From the NCBI RefSeq assembly GCF_018687715.1, contig NC_056761.1, positions 14,434,501 to 14,498,500 of the forward strand: a stretch of DNA of 64,000 nt. The letters run 5' to 3'. The position numbers were made by a program, and so were the translations under genes. The stretch comes from Carya illinoinensis. Lineage: Eukaryota > Streptophyta > Magnoliopsida > Fagales > Juglandaceae. Of this stretch, positions 56,963-64,000 are shown in pieces. The notes below the pieces were generated by a model. That model saw only the letters and a program-made list of their open reading frames with translations. It had not been told where the DNA came from and did not search any database. Positions within the stretch are counted from its first letter, which is position 1; every line of letters begins with the position of its first letter.

Positions 56963-59900
56963 TAATATGGATTCGGTACGCAATGGGAATGCTTAATTTG
57001 TACTATATTATTGTACGTATGTCTGAATCGGTCCATTTGACGAAGTTGCATATATGTGTGTAAAAACGGGTAACAATCATATTTGTCTATCGCTATATCT
57101 CAATCATTGTTTTAAGTGCTCCATAAATGCTATTGAGTCTTAGTACATATATATGATCTCCCGCTTTAGACCTTAAGAACTCTAGAAGATCCAAATCATT
57201 GTGATTTAATCATATGCATTCTTTCTTGAATATAATTAAAACCATATTATTGTTTGCGAGGATCACATAGACACTCAGCTCTTGGATCAAACTCCCTTAA
57301 TTTTTTTCCCAAACTCAAAGATTTCAAGTACAAGAAAGATAAACACATACAGTGAGCCCTATAGTTAATTGTTGCTCGTTTAAATAATTTGGGCAATATC
57401 AAAGGAACAATAAATTTTACTTGTACAACAATCTTTATTCATCGTATCTCTTTTTGTTTTTGTAAAATATATTCGTTAATGAACCCATTTATGAATCGTA
57501 TATAAGACTATAATTGTTGGAAAAAAATGAATAAGAAGATATATACGTGCAAACGCTTTGTAAACTACAGATAAGTACTAACATAAGAAGAACAAATTAG
57601 AAAGAGAAAACTCAGTGTTGAGGCACGTTGTGATGGACACTCCTTAGAATAGATCATGTCACCTCCAAATCTTAACATGCAATAAGCTTCTTGACAGTCT
57701 ACTTCTAAGATACAACAACATCAATTTTCATTAATCTCATTTTCGGTGCTCACAAAAGAAAATATTTGAATCTAATATAAAATAGCCAAAACCCAAAGAA
57801 AGTAAAATAAAATGAAGGAGGAAGTATTTTTCTAGATTTCTAAAGAATTTAGAGGTACTAAATTCGTTCGTGGGTAATGTTCTCTATTTATAAAGAATGA
57901 AATGACACTTGTGAAAAGTCACAACTAAAATAAAATAGTACTTGAGAAAAGTCAAAACTTCTCAATTTGTAGAGAACACATTGAAAATGTATCTAATTCC
58001 CCAAATGACAAACCCCCTTGTTTGGTGACCAAGCCGTTAAGGCTCTTATCCCAAATAGGCATGCATTCATTCGAGTAACCATGACAACTTTTCATTTAAA
58101 CTTTTGACCAACAAACCAACAAATTGACTAATAACACTGATTCACATAATTGCTTACATGTAGTAAAATATTTTAATCATCCCAAGTCTAAAGGAAACAA
58201 TCCACCACCTAATTAAAGTATTTTAAAAGACAGAGTATATGAAGTTTATTTGGGCAAAGTATTATGCATTAATAGAGGTAGCTTGCAGCTTCAGATGTTT
58301 ACCTAGTGTTAACATGTTTCCATTTGAAACATCCTTGGTAAACCAAATCTTAAACCAGAATTTTTTAACTCAAGTTTCTTCACACCACATACATAGTACG
58401 CCTGATATGTATGCCATATATCACGTTCCTATCAAAGTGGTGCATGACCTTTATGCACCATATTTGGATTCATGAGAGCTCTAGAGAATAGCCTAATTAT
58501 CATAGACTACAGCCCCACACCCACACTCACATAGATGAGTCCTCGAAGGGTACATGCAATTCAATAACTCTCCTCAGTCTTGGATATGTTCAAAGCATTT
58601 AGCTTTTTCTTTGCCCTTGCAGTTGTTGTGAGAACCGCAGTAGCAGAAGGGGACATACCATCCATCAATTGTGAGTGGGAGGCAACGATAAGAAACACTC
58701 CATTGCTTTGATGAAAAATAGATGCAGGTGCAGGAGAGTGCATCTAATCTAGTACATGGGCAAGCAAACACTTTGTAGAAAGCCATCACAAGGTGAATAA
58801 GGACTTTTCACCTTATGGTAGGCAAGCCAGAAAAACTTTATAATGTGCAAAGGCAAGAATAAGGAGTTGTAGAAGTTGGTAGCCTAGACGAGAAAGCGAG
58901 TTACCCACCTAAGGCAAGCAATAGTCAAGGAAGAATTAAGGCAGATATGTGAGCTTTCCAAAACAATATAGAAATGCTCATAAGGTGGTAGTCTCATATA
59001 CAAAAACCCACACTCCATTTGAAGAGTCACATATGGTGTGTGTCTATAGAAAATATTATGACTCGGCAGATCATATCATCTAATTGAGATGTATGGTCCG
59101 ATGCCATGTGGGAGATCCTCATTTGAGGAGAGACTAAGAACATAAAAACCATATCCTGCAAGGTTGTCTTTGTTATCCTGTAGTAGGACGTTTAAAACTA
59201 AATGACTTTTTTTTAAGCATTCTTGGAGTCAGAAATACGTTAGAAGGATATCTAACGGTCCCATCCTATAAATGAGATTGGACAAGGAACAAAATCCCAC
59301 TTTTAAGATCGCAAACACATGAGCGTCCATAAAGTTAGATTCTTTAGGGAAAGCAAGAGATTTCAAGGGAGGCAAAGAGAGCAGCAGTGCAACACCATCG
59401 TGGTAATGTTGTGAGGTAGATTAACTTCCAAGACAATGCTGATAAATGACAGATGAATGTTGTGAGAATATATGAAAATGGCATATGCATACTCTGTAAT
59501 CTCCCCATTTTTGATAATGAATTAATAAATGTTTTGCCATTATATTTATAAATATTTTTACTTCTTATTTTATGAGATCTTGAATAATACGGCGATTGGA
59601 TTAATTCTGTGTGATATTCGGGTGTGCGTAACCTTATCATGTGTCAATCATTATAGACGGGTAGAGAGAGTCCCCAGACCATTCCTATGGTACGTTGCCA
59701 TGAGCTTCTATAGGTAGAGAGAGTCTTTATGATGATTGGGGTGGGACGGTATTGTGTTGACCTCACCTGATAGACGGAAAGGAGAATTCCCCCAAGTGTA
59801 TCACATGTGGTATATTTGAATTAGTTGGTTGGGTAGACGTTCCCAGTACAACATGTATATCTCTATGTGAGTGTTGACATGTATGAGATAGGCAAGTCTG

Positions 59901-60744
59901 CTTGCACGTTGTTTGGGTGGGAGTGATTCCCCAATTTTGACCAGTGAAGTGGCTTCCCATGTTGCCATATCAGGTGTCAGATGTTTGTGTGAGAATGTTT
60001 TAGTATGATGAGCATATGTGGGATGATTTTTATGAGTTTTATGTATTGAAGAGGAGGGTCATTCTTCGCCTTAGTGATATTTATGCTCAATGATGTTTTA
60101 CACATAAGGTAACTCTTTAGAGGGTGACTCCTTGCCATGTTGACAAATAAATGTATTTATGCTTGAGAGGGGATTCCTCGCCATGCACAAATATATGTGT
60201 TCATCTATTTGTTACACAAAATTATACAATGCATCTTCATGAGCATTATCTCTTATTAGTGGTTTTGTCATCAATGTTTAACCTACCTATGGTTTTAATA
60301 TCGAAACCATAGACTTTGATGCAGAGATAGACCCAAGAGCAATACTTGAGGTGGAAGAGCCAATCCTACTCAAATTGTAGTCATGAAGGTTTGTCTCCAT
60401 TGTAGACACTGTATATCTTTGGAAGTTGTACATATCTTTTAGTTGGGCGACCACTTGTACTCAGTATGCCTCATTTTGGTTGTATGAACAAAGTATTTGG
60501 ATGCATGTGTATCTATTCGAAGAAATGGAGTAACTTGTGAAAATTGAGTGAATTTATAAATGGATTAGATTTCTTGTACTATAACGTTTAGCCTTAAGAC
60601 TAAACATATATTTTTCTACTACGATTCAATATATATATATATCCTAACACATCCACTTTTATGTGATCGATGCATGCTTGACTCGATTCAAACCTTAGGT
60701 GTTGTTGACTGGCTAGCACCCTTGGCACCACAAATCCTCGCCTA
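56963..60744. other. Long stretch without a recognisable gene
   Basis: AT-rich. Weak internal repetition occurs at 60051-60190 (three loose copies of GAGGG-GA-TCCTCGCCATG) and at 59660-59730 (GGTAGAGAGAGTC twice). Small frames at 58239-58475 and 59344-59640 show no motif. It could be heavily decayed retrotransposon DNA. Confidence 0.45.
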
Positions 60745-60990
60745 AGTCTTTGGAGTGCCACATTTAGTAGATGAATCATTTTTGCTTTCGATACTAGAAG
60801 TTATTGATCCTAATTTGTTGAGCAATGAAAATGACTATGTTGCTATGGAGACCTGCTTATCAACAACTATGGGGTTGGCTTTGCATTGTTGTGTAGATTT
60901 GCCTGAAGAGAGGATTGATATAAAAAAAATGTTTTAGCAAGACTTAACAAGATCAAAGTAAAGTATCTACATGATCATGGAGGAGGGTAA
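60745..60990 (+). pseudogene. Orphan last exon of an LRR receptor kinase
   Basis: Plus strand: HLVDESFLLSILEVIDPNLL, SNENDYVAMETCLSTTMGLA, LHCCVDLPEERIDIKK. After a one-base slip in an A-run (60921-60929) it continues VLARLNKIKVKYLHD. It matches the end of the intact gene's exon 4 (VLEVVDTNLLSNQNDYPAME.., GLALHCC). The upstream exon part and all other exons are missing. A relic of a third receptor-kinase copy in the cluster, same orientation as the intact gene. Confidence 0.88.
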
Positions 60991-62895
60991 TTTGAGTATC
61001 AAGTTTCTTGATAGCTAAGGCCACAATCACGCCTAGTTAAGTAGAGTTTGTCACCAATCTACAATGTAATCTACAATCGGTACATTATTTATCTATCACA
61101 CTTATTTGAACTTGTTCATGAACCGTTTGATTAATTATTATTTTCTTAGAAGAATAAGATTCATTAAAAAAAAACTAACACATGAATTCATATAAATAAT
61201 TACTTAATTATGTCACAGTTATATGAATTAAATTGGCAATATAATTGTAAAATATATATAAAAGTTAAAAAACTAGCAAATCTATCCATTGGCACAAGCT
61301 AATATATATATATATATATGACATCTATAAGAAAACAGATTGAATGTGTATAGTCGTGCGAACACACACAAAATATCTTATCTCTATCCACAAACTTCGG
61401 CAAAACAACTTTAAATTAATATAAATAATATAGCTATTATAAATACATATCAGTACAATGATTTATAATATTCATATTGACTCAAATCATGATATCCATC
61501 GTATCATCATGCTAACAGCATGATTCTCTCTTGTATTTTAAATACTTGCAAGTGCTTGGCATAAAGTTTAATATAATATCAACAAAATAATAAATTTGAA
61601 GTTGTACAAGTTTATACAAGTCATAACGAGTTTAGATACAGTAATTAAAAAAATCAGGAATGATCCCAACATTTCTATGCTCCCAACATTGCAGGAGAGG
61701 AGCAAGGGGTTGAAGTCAAATAATCCTTGTTTCGGCAGCTTGGGTAATCCTTGTTTTGGTAGCCGGGGTAAGTCTCCTATTTTGCACTCTCTTCGTGAAT
61801 CTAGGGTGCCTTAAGGGATGTGGCATTGCCCATTTTAGACTTGTATAGTAATGATAAGTTTTTGAATATGATGGATATTGGTTTGTATTACAATACAAAA
61901 AGGAAACTACAAGCATTCAAGTTGTTTAACATTTTCACCCATGTCATGGTAGTAATAGTAGATCATGAATAATAAAGTAAGATTTTTTTTTCTTCAATGG
62001 AGAAATTAATATTTCGATCCAAAATTAAGGTCTTAATAAAGAAAAGGAAAACAGTTCAATTCACAAAGATATAATAGATATAAACAAATACATTGTTCCT
62101 CTTAGGAAAAAAAAATACATCTTGTAGGGGATAAAATATACCAGACCAAAAGTAGTTTCTAATCCCAGCCTCAGTCTCATTAAGAGAAAAGAAAGAGAAA
62201 AGGAGAGGATTAAAGGCTGAGGAAGCACAGGGTGTCAAGAGGAAAAGAGGATATGTGACATAAAGGAGAGGTGATGTGGCCTAAAGGAACAAGGGACAAA
62301 CGATAAAGAGGAAACCAGATGATTTCAAGACCTTCTTCTTCTAGACTTCTTCCAAACTTTGACTTTGACCTCTCCTTCAACATTTTCAACTTGGGAATAA
62401 GAGCACTAATGGTAGGCTCACCTTCAGAAAATAGATATCTGATCTCATTGTACAACAAGGATGAGTGACCATGAGAGCTTGTAAAATAATCATTTTATAG
62501 TAGATTCTCTTCCCCTAAATGAGCCGTGGATGTAGATATTATGCTAAACCATGTAAATCTGTGTGTCTTTATCTCATTTACTTTCTCTGCATTTATTTCC
62601 TATTCTTTAACATGGATGTAAGCACAAACACCATACAACCGCACCAGACCATTGCTGGAGGCTTCATACCACACCGATGGAGCTACAGATTGCTATAACA
62701 GGCCAATATTGACTCTTTCTCCCCTTCTGACCTGTTGTGCTTTTTTTAGACATTAACAGTTGCCGCTATATGTGGGATCTAAATAAACATCAAACGAGCA
62801 GATGACATCCTTACAGATAAATGCCCTCAACCTTTCAGTTTTTATTTTTGTAAAAATCATTGCTATAGAAAATGGGCGACTAAATCCATTCTTGC
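60991..62895. other. AT-rich sequence without a recognised gene
   Basis: No domains. TA-run at 61300-61319. Short frames at 61596-61814 and 62210-62458 show no family motif. Confidence 0.45.
61722..61769. repeat. 24-bp tandem repeat, two copies
   Basis: AATCCTTGTTTCGGCAGCTT (61722) and AATCCTTGTTTTGGTAGCCG (61746) head two adjacent 24-bp units differing at four positions, all of them C/T or G/A differences apart from none that change length. No function can be assigned. Confidence 0.8.
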
Positions 62896-63310
62896 CTAGG
62901 TGGGGAACCAAGTTACTTGCCATTTGAGTTGCAAACGCTTAGTGTACTTTGGGTGCATTGTGCAAAAAGAGGGGGGCAGTAAATGGGTGCATGGTGCATT
63001 TAGCTGCACAGTGCCTTGCACGTCTCATTGTGCACGGCATGCACAACAACATGTACAGTGCACCTATAACAACATGTACAGTGCCCCATAGGTGCATGTT
63101 GTCGTGTGCTCAGAGGCTTGCGATGTCTCGTCTCTAGTCCAATTGACCCGTTGGCGGTTACCGTGTGGACCGCCAGTGGTTTCTAGCTCTATCACGATGG
63201 CCCCATCCACGAGGGCTGTGAATAGTGCAACTCGTGTGCATCTTGCTATGCAAATGAGGGAACCACTCGGACGAGCTGTGGTGCGTGATTATGCCCAAAG
63301 AATAACGCAT
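62896..63310. other. GC-richer patch with GTGCA-type short repeats
   Basis: Composition changes sharply from the AT-rich surroundings. GTGCA/TGCAC words are frequent and ACAACATGTACAGTGC occurs twice (63047-63062 and 63069-63084). Frames of 62-73 codons overlap here but show no protein motif. It may be part of an LTR retrotransposon extending to the right. Confidence 0.4.
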
Positions 63311-64000
63311 TAGTTGTAGCATAGTTTTGGGGTATCGATTCCATAGAGAGACAAAGTAAAATAATAGCAGAAGGAACAAAGAAACTAAAAATTTAAGAAA
63401 ATAAAAATCGAAGAAGCAATGTAAAACAAATCATTTCTGAAAAGAAATGAACTAAAGCGCCAAAATGTAATAATGAAAATGTTTGACCAGAATTAATAGC
63501 AATGAAGCATCGGGAACCCCTTACTTGAACTTGATAATTCCATACATATTAGATTCATTGAATACTCAATTAGAGATCATAGCACCAGACTCTCTAATCA
63601 GAAAATATATCTTTATAACCAATTTGTTCAAATGTAATTCTTGAAAACTACTCGTCTTTTGAAAGCATGGATTGCTATCCTATTAGACTTAGATTCAAAG
63701 ACGACAATTAGCAAAGAATCACACCAATAAGATCAACAACTAGATCATAAATACCTCAACAACCCCATAGAGAAAGCATGACTAAATCTATGAAAAGTAT
63801 TGGTTGTAAAATTATCCAAATACAAGGAAGACTAATAAGAGATGATAAATAAGAATTGTATCAACAAGAAAATTTATTACATGAATCTGATAAAATTGAA
63901 ATCATCATCATTCAAGCAAGTTCATCCCTAACCTCACCAATAAATTAGCTCCCCATTTGGAAAAAGAAGAATTCTTTTTCTGGAAGATGAGTCTCTCTAA
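63311..64000. other. Possible retrotransposon-derived sequence at window end
   Basis: Starts with GGGGTATCGATTCCATAGAG, a phrase often seen in plant LTR-element DNA, then AT-rich non-coding sequence to the window edge. No coding domains, so the assignment is weak. Confidence 0.25.

Noticed and set aside
63092..63313. 73-codon plus-strand frame in the GC-rich patch
   Set aside because: Several overlapping frames of similar length exist in the patch, as expected from composition alone; no homology signal.

Overview
This window is nuclear DNA of a flowering plant, most likely a woody eudicot. The evidence is the AT-rich background, GT-AG introns, a large LRR receptor-kinase gene with plant-type exon structure, and almost every class of plant transposable element nested into one another. 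The species cannot be fixed from the sequence. No bacterial features, CRISPR arrays or convincing tRNA/rRNA genes were seen.

Region 1 (1-21638) is most of one giant En/Spm (CACTA) transposon lying on the minus strand. Its 5' terminus (reverse complement begins CACTACAAGAA) is at 21638, with the candidate target-site base triplet ATT outside it. Its other terminus lies left of the window. It carries a decayed tnp2-type transposase (9.6-13.2 kb) and a decayed second gene with an En/Spm Transposase_24-like product (6.9-8.9 kb). At 1-600 it has an array of 24-bp hairpin subterminal repeats. Between the transposase genes and that array are pieces of three host genes, all on the minus strand with introns still recognisable: a kinesin motor domain, a DnaJ/HSP40 co-chaperone and a PLC-like phosphodiesterase. 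A 5'-truncated LINE (15.3-17.05 kb) inserted into the element later.

Region 2 (21.64-28 kb) holds the only intact gene I can support. It is a four-exon LRR receptor-like kinase (22393-27446, plus strand, about 1112 aa, non-RD kinase), starting about 750 bp from the CACTA end.

Region 3 (28-42 kb) is a repeat graveyard: a short LINE tail with a 10-bp duplication, a 2-oxoglutarate dioxygenase pseudogene, a Ty1/copia gag relic with a possible LTR, two minus-strand LINEs (one split by a 682-bp hAT element with a perfect 8-bp duplication), and an array of TTGCAA-type repeats.

Region 4 (41.4-52.7 kb) is an antisense pseudogene paralogous to the intact kinase. Its intron 2 has been split by a long-terminal-inverted-repeat Mutator-like element (42822-51497, perfect 9-bp duplication). 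That element was in turn hit by a nearly complete LINE (43695-49242, perfect 17-bp duplication).

Region 5 (52.7-64 kb) holds two more damaged LINEs, a solo LTR (54985-56225, perfect 5-bp duplication), MITE-like elements, an orphan last exon of another receptor kinase (60.75 kb) and low-information AT-rich DNA.

Together the window looks like a receptor-kinase cluster eroded and expanded by successive waves of transposition, with the order of insertion readable from target-site duplications.
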